A DNA stretch of 64,000 nt from Anthoceros angustus. Its lineage: Eukaryota; Streptophyta; Anthocerotopsida; Anthocerotales; Anthocerotaceae. The notes beneath the pieces were generated by a model. The model had not been told where the DNA came from. It made no database searches and saw only the letters and a program-made list of their open reading frames with translations. The stretch spans positions 124,001 through 188,000 of the forward strand of contig VJWM01000134.1 in the NCBI GenBank assembly GCA_010909165.1. The letters are read 5' to 3'. Position numbers and translations under genes: made by a program. Within the stretch, counting starts at the first letter, position 1; the number at the start of each line of letters is the position of its first letter. Positions 53,873 to 64,000 of this stretch are shown one piece after another.

Positions 53873-54715
53873 ATGATGTCTTCATCATCGAGCGTCATGT
53901 TCAATATCGAGAAGTTAGATGGTACTAACTTCCGTTCGGAAAGAACAAGTGTATAATGTTCTAGTGCGAAAAGCGGATCAAGCCCATAAAGTTGTTAGGC
54001 GTCAAACCGGATAGTATGACGGGATGAGTGGCGGGACTGGATGAGCTTGCTAGATCTACTATCATGCTAACATTGTCAAAAGCAGTGTACTTCAATGTGA
54101 AAGATAAGACCACGAGTTACGGATGGCGGAAGTTGTGTGACTGTGAGAAGCAAAGTGCGGCTTCTCGGTGTATTGGTTGAAACGGTGGTGGACTTGAAGA
54201 TGAAGGAAGGGACGAGGATGTCCGATCATCGAATGATTTCAATACCATTTTCAGCCGTCTCATCTCAAGGTATCACGTTCCCGTTAGTGAGAGCTATGTT
54301 TATTGGTCACATTACAGAGTTGGGACACCTTTTAAATGCGACTGAGTAATTTGCCCGCTAGTGGTCTTACCATTGTAAATGTAGAAGGTAGCACATTGGC
54401 GAGGAGGTGAGCAGGAAAAACATGGAACCTTCCAAAGGTTCCGGTGCCCTCATAGTGAGAGGGAGGTCCCTGCGAAGGGGAAACCGGACGAAGCTTTTCT
54501 CAAATCTCGTAGTCGTAACAAGAATGTGGAGTGTCACTATTGTCACAAAAGGGTCACTTCAAAGAGAGTGCGAGAAGTTCAAAAGGACCAAGGAAAAGAA
54601 GCGGGGACAAGAAGGCGACTTAAATCGAGTTGGAAGAGTTAAACTCATTGAGGACGGAGATGTCCTTATCTCTTCTTACTTGAATCTTGCACAATTAACT
54701 AGTGGATAGTCATTT
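53873..54715 (+). pseudogene. Copia gag
   Basis: Starts at ATG 53,873 or 53,876 (MMSSSSSVMFNIEKLDGTNF), a typical Copia Gag N-terminus. Later blocks include TIMLTLSKAVYFNVKDKT, KMKEGTRMSDH, SQGITFP, and a CCHC nucleic-acid-binding knuckle at 54,531-54,571 (CHYCHK...H...C), which is split by a lost G. Gag forms the virus-like particle. At least five frameshifts are present. Confidence 0.8.
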
Positions 54716-54724
54716 ATTACGCAA

Positions 54725-57560
54725 TTGGATAATTGACTCGGTGCATCTTTCCATGTTACTCCTCATAGAGTGGTTTAGCACGTATGATGCTACAAGGAAA
54801 GGATGCGTTAGGAAATAACTATGCATGCGGATCGCGGCGTGGTGATGTGCAACTCAAGTTTGACAACGGATCTTCATTCATCTTTGAAGGGCGTTAGGCA
54901 TGTTCGAAGTTGACAAAGAGCATGATTAGCGACGGTTGGATGATCTTTGGTTACCATGGTTTGGGGATCACTCTTGGAAGATCTCCAAAGGTTCTCTGTG
55001 TTAGCTCGTGGATCGAAGTGTGGCACTTTGTACTCACTTGGTAAACATCAAAGATCATGTGATCGTGACAGCGACCAAATGTTTCCTTGTGGCATTGCCG
55101 GTTAGGACATATGTCTCGAGAAGGGAATGAAGGTTTTATCTCGTTACGGTTATATCCTGTTCTTAACTTCTCGATCTCTCGATGTGTGAGCCTTTGTTTA
55201 TATGGGAAGCAGACAAAATCATCACATCGAACACGAGGTAAAAGTAGGAGTAAACCTCTTGAGTTGGTTCACGATGATGTATGTGGACCTATGCCTCTCG
55301 CATCATTAGGCGGTGCCTCTATTTTGTCACTTTCATAGATGATTTCTCCAAGGTGTGGGTTTATCCTTTGAGGAAAAAGGATGAAGTTCGGTGTTTGAAA
55401 TTTGTCACCCTTAGAGAATCGATCACCGATTGAAGTGTCTAAGGGCGATAATGGTGGAAGTATGTTTAGCTTTCAGTCATTACGTGATTCCAAGGGAATC
55501 AAAATTATCGCCGTATCTCCTCCACAAAATGGTGTGGGCGGATGAAGCAGAACCATTCGAGGAGAGGATGCGTAGTTTGTTGTCAAACTCTGGATTGCCT
55601 AATGGGTTTTGGGCGAGCGATGTCTCTGCAGTTCATCTTATTAACGGATCTCCTAATAATTTGATGAGCGGGTTCGAGCTATGGTGCGGAAAGAAACCAT
55701 CCTACAAGCATCTGAGTGTTTGGTGAGGCATCTTGCCATGTTCCAAAAGAGTTTCGGGACAAGTTGGCACCTAAGTCCAAGAAATGTATTTTTCTTGGCT
55801 ATGGTGATTCAGTGAGATGGGATACCGTTTGTGGGATCCGAGGCTAGAAAGGTTGTTCGTACTAACGTGTTCTTCAATGAGAACAAGATGCACGGAAGCC
55901 TACTCCAATGGAGGTGCGAAGGGTGATCTTCCAAGAAGATGGACATGATCATCATGGCGGGGTTGATACGTGGTAATGAGCACATTCCTCCACCGATAGA
56001 TGAACCAAGAGTCGAACAAGCACCTATAGAGGTGCACATGCTTCGTGGGTCGAGGCGGGGATTACACCTCGGGTATGATCCATCTGGATTATGTTATGAC
56101 AGTTGTGGGGAACCCTCTTCTTACAAAGAGGCCACAGAGTAACAAAGAAGTGGGAGAAGGCCATGCGATCGAAATGAATTATGCATAAGAACCAAACTTG
56201 GGAGTTGGTTGGTTGCCTAGGATAAGAAGGCACTACCGTGCAAATGGGTGTACAAGATGAAGGTCATACCGATGGCAAACCAAAGTACAAGGCCCGATTG
56301 GTTGCTAAGGGTTTCAAGCAACAACCATTGACTTTGATGAGATTTTCTCACCGTAGTCAAAATGACAACTTTGCGATGTGTTCTTGCTTTGGTTGCGAGA
56401 ATGATATGGAACTTATACGGATGGATGTCAAGGCATTCTTGCATGGTGACCTTCAAGAGGGTCTACATGCGGCAACAAGGTTTTGTTGAGAAGGGCAAAG
56501 AGCATCGGTGTGCGAGTTGAGGAAGAGCCTTTATGGTTTGAAGCAGCAGAGTGGTATCACAAGTTCCACTCATTTATGCTTTCTCAAGGCTACAAAAGCG
56601 TAGCGATGAGGATCATTGCCTCTATCAGCAAGCTAAGGATCAAAGCTTGCTCATTTTGATCCTCTATGTGGATGATATGCTAATTCTTTGGGAGCATCTT
56701 GATGAGATTTCGTTGAAGTCAAAGTTGAATGCTCACTTTGAAATACAGACTTGGGAGGCGAGCCATATACTTGGCATGCGTATTCGTCGGAGCAGACATA
56801 AGCGTCGCTTTATTTGTCTCGACGGAATACATTAGGTGCTTCAACGTTTCAACATGGAGAAGGGAAGCCATTGGGTACTCCATTGCCTCCATATGTGAAA
56901 CTTTCAAGCGCGGATTGCCCAAGCTCGAGGAGGACAAAATGAAATGGAGAAGGTCCCATACTCATCGGTGTAGGGAGTTTGATGTATGCAATGATTGCTA
57001 CGTCGACATTGCCTTTGCGGTGGGAGTGGTTAGCAGTTTATGTCAAACCACGGCAAGAAGCATTGGGAGGCGATAAAAGGAGTTATGAGGTATCGAATGG
57101 TACAAAAGCTTTGTGCATATGTTTTGGTAGTGAAGATGCATGTGGTTGGGTACGGATCTCGATTATCGAGGATATGGACAAAGGAGGTCCACATCGGTTA
57201 TGTCTTCACGCCTTTGGAGGCGATCTCATGGCGATCTCGTTTGCGATCGTGCATTACGCTATCTACCAGGCCGAGTATGTTGCGACCGAGGCTTGCAAGG
57301 AAGCCATATGGCTTGCTCGTTTAGTGGGAGACTTGGGGATCAAGGTTGAGTGTTGCATTGTGATAGCAGTGCTATCCAATTGGCAAAGAATCCGATGTTT
57401 CATGCGAAGACTAAACATGTGGATGTGAAGTATCACTTCATTCGAGAGGTGTTGGACGGAGGGTACAACTTGTCAAGGTTCACCGGCCCGAACCTGCGGA
57501 TATTCTTACCAAGGGACTCTACGAGCAATTTGCACAAGCTCGGACGATGGGCATGAGATA
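54725..57560 (+). pseudogene. Copia pol (protease, integrase, RT, RNase H)
   Basis: Protease active-site region NWIIDS at 54,724-54,742, with the D-S-G motif shifted out of frame. GAG-pre-integrase LWHCRLGHMS at about 55,087-55,117 and a C-E-P-C-type zinc pair near 55,184. Integrase core with LELVHDDVCGPMPLAS (about 55,258-55,305). RT with CKWVYKMK (about 56,238), MDVKAFLHGDL (about 56,421) and the catalytic LYVDDML (about 56,662-56,682). RNase H with FVSTEY / EYVATEACKEAIWLA (about 57,272-57,316). The end block is HVDVKYHFIREVL (about 57,417-57,455) and NP-DILTKG-like residues near 57,500. The order integrase-before-RT fixes the Copia assignment. Many frameshifts; not functional as written. 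Confidence 0.88.
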
Positions 57561-57590
57561 GTCCATTCTTCCTGAAGGTAAATTGGCCTT

Positions 57591-57602
57591 TAAGTGGGAG
57601 GT
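57591..57602 (+). promoter_or_regulatory. Copia polypurine tract
   Basis: AAGTGGGAGGT directly before the 3' LTR TG, the priming site for plus-strand DNA synthesis. Confidence 0.85.
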
Positions 57603-57856
57603 TGTAAGGGTATTAAAGCCCAATGTACTTAGACTAATACACTTAGTCTAAGTTAGGTGTCGATTAAGTATCATTAGTTTAGCAAGCTAATCACTAGGAA
57701 GCTTCTTGTGCTCCTTCCTAGGAGCTTCTTGTGGAGCTTCCTAGGGAGCCCTATTGGAGGTATAAATACCCTCCAAGCCTCATCTCAATGTGAGAGCTAC
57801 TTGCCTCCTCCTCTCCTCTCTCTTCCACCAAAGATGGCCGCCCACGATCCTCTTCA
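57603..57856 (+). repeat. Copia 3' LTR
   Basis: 254 bp, matching the 5' LTR. Here GTCGATTAAGTATCATTAG replaces GTCGCTATATCATTAG, and other small indels differ, so the two LTRs have diverged since insertion or through sequencing error. Confidence 0.95.
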
Positions 57857-58950
57857 CTGGTATGCATCCTCCCACTGCTCCTCGACTCTTCCCCGTAGTC
57901 GACTCCACCGGGTTCACGGGTCCGAGGGCAGCTAGCCTCTCGAATGCCCATGTTGGTGACACACCGCACACCATGATGAGTCCGGACCGCAGGCCTTACG
58001 CCCGCTCTTTATCCTTCACCGCTGATCGTCAACCTCCACCTCTTCATTACCTGCTCCAGATCTTCCCTCAGCTTACTTCCTTCAAAGGAGTCGGGACCTC
58101 TCGACGCCATGCATCATAACCTCCTTCTTCTACCCTCCGCTGAGGGCTTTTTCTTCTTATTTCTTCGGGTTCTTCTTCTTCCATGACATCCTGATTCTTC
58201 TGTGAGTCCTCTCCTCCTCCTCCGATGCTACCTGCCTCATCATCCTCTTCCGAGGGTTCTTCATCTCGGAGTCCCACCCCGCTTTCTTTTCTTCTTCCTC
58301 CGAGGCGCCTCCTCGGCCGTTGGTGCATCGATTCTTCATAGTTCTCTCGCCGCCCGCCTTGCTCACATCCTTCTTCGCCAAAGAAAGAGACGCTTAGCCA
58401 TTGGCTTGGATAAGCCACCAACCAACGATATCACCGCATGGTGGTGTGAGTGGGTGCCGTCCCAAGAGCGAGGAACCGCTCGATGCACGATCCCAACTGG
58501 CCTTGCCCCGCCTAGTTCTCGAGTTTGACAAGACGTAGCCTTCTTGATCAATTCCATGAATCTTTCTAAGAAGGCATCCTTCAATGCTCAAGGTCGCAGG
58601 GGGAGCATTCTCGGGTGGCTTGCATTTCCTCCACATTGAGTCAGCTGCTCCTCAGGACCTTCGAATTGGATGAGTGCATCCGATCCTTCTCCGTTGAAGT
58701 TCGGGATACGAAATCCTCCACAAGGTTTCGCATCCTGCTCCTTCTTTCCCAAAGAGGGAATACGCTTGCTTGTCGACGCGCCATGCCGCGAACAAGGGAG
58801 AGGGACCGCCCCTTACCACCCGACTTGGTGCCGCCTCCTCACGATCCGGCCAACCCACCGCGCTACCGTTGTGGTCCCCGCCGAGCTCGCGTTCCTCACG
58901 CCTCGCGCCGAGCGCTGGCAAATACAACGTCCGACTCTCTCGCAATTGCC
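57857..58950 (-). pseudogene. Gypsy gag, 5' part (before the Copia insertion)
   Basis: Minus frames are Glu/Arg-rich (58,421-58,068: EEPSEEDDEAGSIGGGGEDS). They are followed by the knuckle CAVCHQHGHS (about 57,975-57,940), whose last Cys is lost behind a TAG, and REPGGVDYGEESRSSGRMHT up to the insertion point. The knuckle and position support gag; the N-terminal part is not diagnostic. Confidence 0.5.
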
Positions 58951-60639
58951 CTTAACTACCTCACGCCCTCCACGCATCTACACGGAACGATTTCATTCCC
59001 CTGCAACGGCCAAAATGTGGCGCGACTACCGACGGCCATGGCGCGACAATCCCGCAAGGTCGCTGTAGGAAGGAGTCCGCTCCCAAGGGAATGATAGGCT
59101 CCGCTTGTCGCTTCGATTTATTCTTACTTCACTTTTCTGCTCCCTCAACGCACAATATTCATCCGTCGCATCTAACTACTGCAACGTTTCACCGCACAGC
59201 CCGGTGGGCTAAACGCGGGGACCTGTTCTCCAGATCGCTCACGCTCACTTGCACCTCTAGTCCGCTCTTCTCTCCACCACACCACACTTACCGCCTTAGG
59301 GAAAACGCGGGCTACAAGCCCGACCTCCTCCGCTGCTCGCCGGGCCTCCGTCCGGCTCTACACGCCTCCCGAGTCCTCCCACCACACGCTCCCGGCTCAC
59401 GCTGGGCCGCTCGACGAACACGGGTCCCTCACCCTTCTCCGCACACACCACCACACGTTAGGGTCCACTCAACCTTGACCGGGCCTCCGGCCGTCGTGCT
59501 CGCTGACTCAGACTCAGCAAGAAGACGCACAAGGGTCTGCAAGAACGCGCATCAACACCAAGAGAAAGATACTTTACTTAGAGCAATTTCCCTCTTATAC
59601 TACGCCCGAGGTCGGCGCCTTTATTACACCCCTATTCCGAGCCGGGGTTACACCAAGACGCCTAATCGCCGCCTACCATCCTATTCCTCCTCCTATCTCC
59701 TTCGCTGGTGGGTCAAGGTCCTGGTTCCACGGGATTGGTGGTCCAATCTCCTACCGACAGCGGCAAGACCCTAATCGGATGATCCGCGAGGCGGACCCCT
59801 TCCTCTTCCGAACCTGCGTTGGTTACGGCGCGGTCCCGACGACCGCTACCACACACGCTGCTTCCCCGTTCCCCTGCTGGGTCCTCGTCCCAGGGCCACC
59901 GACGCCCGCCTCGGGGGCCTGAGGACCTCCATTTCCCGAGTCCGACTGGTCCGGCCTCGACCCGAGTCCAACTCCTGAGTCTGCCTTCCCGAGTCCGGCC
60001 TGGGTCCGGCCTCCGGGTTCGACCTCAAGGTCCGATTACCGGGTCCGGCCTCCACGCCCCGACTTTACCGCGGACCTCTTATCGCTAGGTCCTCATCCTT
60101 CCCACCGACTCCTTGTCTTGGCCTCCTGGCTTCCTCCTTCCACCCCTTCTGGCCCCGCCTATCTTCCCGAAAGGTGCGACTTACCCCGGGATCTGCTCCT
60201 CCTCCGGCTCCCGCCCTCCTCCAAACAGGGCCACTAGAGTCCCCTGCGGCCGTCCCCCATGCCCTTCATCCCCTTCCGAGCCTTCCTGTGGGTCCTATTT
60301 GCGCACGAGAGGTCGCCAATGTCTTAAGGAGCCTGTGGTAATAGGCAAAGTCCGAATCAACTTGTCAATTGCCTCTTCCACGGTGCCCCGAGCACCGATA
60401 CTCTCGCCATAGGTGTTCCAAGCCGGGCGCCTGGCTTGTTGGGCCACCTCCCCGCCAGTTTGACAACGAGCTGGGCAGACACGCGAGGCTACAAGGGGCT
60501 GCCTCCACCTCCCGCACTGGCCGCCCAGCCTCTGTCGCTCCGCTGCTACTCCCATAGCGCAGCTGCTCTTCCGCTTTCTCAATCGGACCAGCAGCCTTCT
60601 TTTCTCAAGGCCCAGCTCGCCTCCTCCGCTCATTCCTGC
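58951..60639. other. C-rich region, no gene recognised; possible Gypsy 5' LTR
   Basis: Plus strand is rich in CTCC and CCGCC. Around 59,560-59,640 the minus strand shows TGTAATAAAGG and AGTATAAGAGGGAAATTGC, an LTR-like mix of polyadenylation and TATA signals. From 59,880 to 60,070 words such as GAGTCCG-CTGGTCCGGCCTC and GGGTCCGGCCTCC recur. No RNA gene seen. Confidence 0.4.
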
Positions 60640-61530
60640 CGTTAACTCCGCCATCTCCTCTCCAAAGTGGCCGGGCAACTCGCCATCTGCGGCCTCGCCT
60701 GTGTCCTTCTCCATTTCGACGCCCGCCTCCTGCTCCATCGCTGCATTTCCTCCGTCTCGCCAACAGAGCCGAGCTTTATTTCTCGCTCGTGATCCGCGAT
60801 CACGCCCGCATCACCATTCCTCAATGGTAGTTTGAGCCGCAGCCTGTGGTCTCCTTGCGTCTTCCATCTCCTCACTGGCGGCCCACCACGCACGAGACCG
60901 AGATCCTCCATCTCCTTGCTGCTTCCTCCTCCCATGGCCCTGCACTGCCTCGCCGCCTCCCGCCTCCTTCTTCGTGTTAGCCAGCTATCCTCGCTGCCTC
61001 CTCCACCGGCCCGATCACGCCGATAGTGATCCGGCTTGCCTTTAGCGGCTTCCGCCTGCTTTCACTGAAGCCGCATTTGGCGGTCCGGCCGCCCCAGCAC
61101 GAGCCTTCTCCGCTTGCGCCCGGCCTCGCCTCCTCACTTCTCCTCGCAGAGGTCTCCGCCTGCTTGGGCCTCTCAGGCTCGCTCACCGCCACCCAAAGGA
61201 TGAATTTAGTCCGGCCTGCGATGGACCAGACTTCCTCTCGGCCTCCCGCTTCCTTCTCGATGCGGCCGAGAGCTGGCCTCCTCCTGCCTCCCGGCCCTCC
61301 AACCGCCTCCCGGAGGAGCACCATACGCCCGGTGGCTTCTACCTCGGGTCTTCTCATCCGCAGAGACCCCAGCATACCGCCCATGACGAGCTGTGACCGC
61401 CGTGTTTCTTCCACGGCCGCCATCTGAGGCCCCCACAAAGTCCGAGTGGGAGCGGGCATTTCACCGCCAAGGACCTCCATACTGCAGCCCGAGTAAGTCC
61501 GACTGGTTCTCCTGACCTAATCAGACCTTA
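60640..61530. repeat. Tandem duplication unit 1 with coiled-coil-like minus frames
   Basis: Matches 62,950-63,985 at an offset of about 2.3-2.45 kb. Shared words are CCAACAGAGCCGAGC, CTCAATGGTAGTTTGA, GTCTTCCATCTCC, ACCATACGCC / ACCATGCGCC-type and GACCTCCATAC at the right end. Similarity is roughly 65-75% with many indels. The minus frame 61,480-60,977 (167 codons, PEVEATGRMVLLREAVGG) corresponds to 63,922-63,659 in unit 2. Confidence 0.7.
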
Positions 61531-62949
61531 GGTCCCGAGGCCGAGCTCCCGAGCCACCTCCTGGCCCTCTTGGCCGCCAGCTTATTTGCCCTCTCGTCCT
61601 GGGCTGAGGTGAGGGGGTCCGGAGCTAGCCTTTTGCCCCTTCCTCGGGACAGACCGGCCTGGGCCGCTGACCTCCGGGCCCCTTCGCCTCCACCGCCTCT
61701 TACACTGCAAGGTGGCGGGGCACTGCACCGCCCCGAGGTGCCGCGCCAGACGCTGCCTTGCGCCTGGGTTCCCGCCGAGTCCCGGGCTCAGGTCATGGCT
61801 GTCGGTCGTGCAGACCGCCAACTCCCGCCTCCGCTGCTCCTCCGCTGGTTGCTCCGGAGGAGGCACTGTGAGAAGGGAAGGGATTTCCTCCATACTGGGT
61901 GGTGAGGGGGTCCGCCCACGATGGAGTCCGAATCCCTCCGCCTCCTCCCGGTCCGCTTGGCCTTAGAGGTCGGCCCCCACCCTGGGCGCCTGCACGCCCA
62001 CTTCCGGCAGGGCCTCCACTCTTCCGAGCGCTGGCCGATCTCCCTCCTTCAGAGTCAAATGTCCCCACATGAACTGCATGGGGATGCCCGATGGCGAGGG
62101 CTTCGCCTCACTTGCCTCCCCAACCGGGCGAAGATAATCCTTCCTCACCCGCCTCTTCCACCGTAACGCATGCTGAATACTAATAGTTATCACCAAGGTG
62201 ATCCACCTTGGTGAGCGTGTGTTCCAATGGATAACATCCGGCTACTCCTACCGTCTGCAGTCCGATATCAACCACGCTGGTTGTCCGCTGCCTGTGCCTC
62301 AAGATCGCCACCGGCCGGCCCTATCTTCCTTCTCGCCTGAGGGGCCTGAACCACGCCTTCTTCCTCCTTTGGGCCAGGCTCAGACCTCCAAGGTCCATCG
62401 CCTAGATCCTCCCGAGGTTCTGGATCAACCTCCTTGTTGGCCGCCAACATCTTCCGGCGAACTCCCGACCAGAGTGACGCCAAACGCCTGCAGACTGAAC
62501 ACATCCAAGTGCCACCTCGACTAACTCCCCGCCTCCAGCAGGCCCAAAGTCCGAGAAGCCGCCGTCACAATGTTGCGCCTACCAGGTTCCATGGCTCCGC
62601 ACTTTTGGGTGCCATCGCCTTCTTCTTGGCCGTAGTCCGGGCCGGAGTCCGCCGGGCACGATGCGCCTCTTCGCTGTCACGCCCAACCCCGACGGTGAGC
62701 TCACTGAAGATGCCGGGCGCCAAAGAGATAGCGCTGAGAGCCGGTGAGCGCAAGAGATCGCGAGAATTGTCTCGAGGTCGCGAAATAAATGATTCCTCTC
62801 TCGCTTTTGGGAGTAATCGTCAAGGGAAGGCGCTCGCTCGACCGTAATCGCGAGGTCTGATGGCTTACTTCCTCACCTTACGCCTGCTGCATCCTGCCTG
62901 TATTACAGCACTGCCTTACGCCGCCGAGTACTGCTGACCGCGGCCGCCT
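61531..62949. other. Spacer part of the duplication, no gene recognised
   Basis: High GC with open frames on both strands (for example 62,434-62,847 plus). At 62,191-62,213 the arms CACCAAGGTG and CACCTTGGTG form a perfect 10-bp stem with a 3-nt loop. No family signature. Confidence 0.4.
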
Positions 62950-63985
62950 GTGCCCTTCTCCATCTCGGCTGACGCCCGCCTCTGCTCATCGCCAGATCAA
63001 TTGGCCGCCAACAGAGCCGAGCCGCTTTATTTTGCTCGCTCACAATTATGTCCTATTCACCATTCTCAATGGTAGTTTGAAGTCTAGCCCAAAGTCTCCT
63101 GCGGTCTTCCATCTCCGCCGCTGCCTCCACCTCCGGAGTCGAGTCTCGAGATCCTCCATCTCCTTGTCGCGAACTTCTTGGGCTGGCTCGCGCTTGCTCG
63201 CCACCTCCTGCTCCATCTTGAGGCGTGGGCGCTCTATCTCCCGCTCGAGTCTTGGATTCTCGTTGAGAACCCCTTGCTTTCCGGCGTCTTGGGGTTGTAA
63301 CTCAAAGTGTCCTCTGTCCTCCGACTCCTGCCGCCTCCTTCTACCTCCTGTGGTGCGCCAGGTCCCGATTTCCCGGTCTTGGCCTCGTGTTTGCACGGCT
63401 CGTCGTGCTCCCGCTCACCACTCGGCCTTGGTTGGCTGGCTCCGCCTCCCTCCACGGTTCGATCACGCGATAGTGATCGCGGTCTGTGGCGCCTCCTTGG
63501 CCACCTTCACGAGCCTCTCGACAGCTCTGGTCTGGTCCAGTGCCTCACGAGTCCGCGCCCGCTTGCGCCGGGCCTCTTCTCTCGCTTCTGCTGCGCTACC
63601 CCTACTGCGAGGTCCTCGGCGCTTGGGCCTCCTTAGCTTCCTTTGCTCCTCCGGTGATTTAATTTAGTCCTTGCGGATGGACGGACTCCCTCTCGGCCTC
63701 CCGGCGTTTCCCTTCCTCAATCGGCCGAGCTTGACCTTCCTTCTCTCTGGGCCCCTCCAGCTGCTCACGGAGGTACCATGCGCCTCGGGTGGCTTCTACC
63801 TCCTCTGGGTCTTCTCGGCCATCCCCGAGACCCCAAAGCATACCGTCCATGCGGTAGCAGGAACCGTGTTTCTTCCACGGCCGTGATGAGGCTCCCACAA
63901 AGTCCGTGGCGGAGCATTTCATGATCCGAGGACCTCCATACCCTTCGGAGTAAGTCGGGGTGGGTTCTCGGACCTAATCGGGACC
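62950..63985. repeat. Tandem duplication unit 2 with coiled-coil-like minus frames
   Basis: The minus frames 63,922-63,659 (YLREQLEGPREKEGQARPIE) and 63,396-63,046 (LEREIERPRLKMEQEVASKR) are strongly charged with heptad-like spacing, suggesting a coiled coil. The corresponding frames in unit 1 are only partly conserved. They could be gag-like or an uncharacterised nuclear protein. The window ends 15 bp after the last shared word. Confidence 0.6.
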
Positions 63986-64000
63986 CTTAGGTCACGAGTC

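Larger units (their letters stand above)
52879..57856 (+). mobile_element. Ty1/Copia LTR retrotransposon, complete in outline but degenerate
   Basis: Two LTRs (52,879-53,138 and 57,603-57,856) start TGTAAGGGTATTAAAG and end CTTCA. A primer-binding site follows the 5' LTR and a purine-rich AAGTGGGAGGT precedes the 3' LTR. The internal order gag, protease, integrase, reverse transcriptase, RNase H is that of Ty1/Copia. The flanks are CTTGG on the left and CTGGT on the right; a 5-bp target duplication is plausible with one lost T but not exact. It is inserted in the minus-strand Gypsy. Frameshifts occur throughout. Confidence 0.92.
49781..58950 (-). mobile_element. Ty3/Gypsy LTR retrotransposon, minus strand, interrupted and incomplete
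   Basis: Minus-strand order from high to low coordinate: charged gag-like frames (58,950-58,070), a CCHC-like knuckle (CAVCHQHGHS, about 57,975-57,940), then a break by the Copia element at 52,879-57,856. On the far side follow the continuation of gag, an aspartic protease, reverse transcriptase, RNase H and the linker LLSELEQYLWEMELP. Protease-RT-RNase H order identifies Ty3/Gypsy. Integrase is expected next (below 49,780) but not seen. Every domain is frameshifted. LTRs were not identified; 59,100-59,650 has a TATA-like AGTATAAGAGGG on the minus strand and might be the 5' LTR. Confidence 0.75.

Overview
The window reads as nuclear DNA of a land plant. The evidence is short GT-AG introns (57 to about 250 nt), thaumatin-like (PR-5) genes, a telo-box promoter, and plant-type Copia and Gypsy retrotransposons, the Copia with an initiator-Met primer-binding site. 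The thaumatin relatives have an LADLAEF / DVSNVNAYT core and the transporter is of a fungal-like sodium:solute symporter type. Both point to a seed-free plant (bryophyte or lycophyte) rather than a flowering plant, but this is inference and the species is not identified. Very little is intact. Nearly every coding stretch carries small frameshifts, partly from decay and partly, I think, from consensus errors.

Left third (1-25,200). A 5.2-kb segment is present twice in direct orientation (1-5,194 and 18,763-23,954). Each copy holds a seven-exon sodium:solute symporter gene on the minus strand, followed by exon 2 of a thaumatin-like protein (TLP) gene on the minus strand. Five TLP loci can be recognised: A and B (a 778-bp tandem duplication of exon 2 plus part of the intron), C (an exon-1 remnant), D (plus strand, 16.7 kb, the best preserved, with its own TATA box) and E (exon 2 of the second segment copy). 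Between B/C and D lies an AT-rich block with a tandem array of about nine 0.52-0.62-kb monomers, three of which form a 1.67-kb higher-order unit that is itself duplicated. Copies of the TLP-B upstream region flank that block. A decayed transposase fragment abuts TLP-E.

Middle (25,200-49,800). No cellular gene is recognised here. The region holds a telo-box promoter with a cluster of AAGGCCAAG motifs, a 1.9-kb tandem duplication (30.75-34.62 kb), a longer copy of the same transposase-like gene (34.76-37.3 kb), a RING-like exon, and many minisatellites (15.9, 38.3-39.0, 40.1-40.3, 42.2, 44.1-44.6, 46.7-47.6 and 48.0-48.2 kb). The last of these runs into a very GC-rich block.

Right part (49,800-64,000). 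A minus-strand Ty3/Gypsy element (gag, protease, reverse transcriptase and RNase H, but no visible integrase) is split by a plus-strand Ty1/Copia element with about 255-bp LTRs (52,879-57,856). The Copia carries an odd, roughly 570-bp, extremely GC-rich leader before gag. From 60.6 kb to the end there is another large tandem duplication containing charged, coiled-coil-like minus-strand reading frames.
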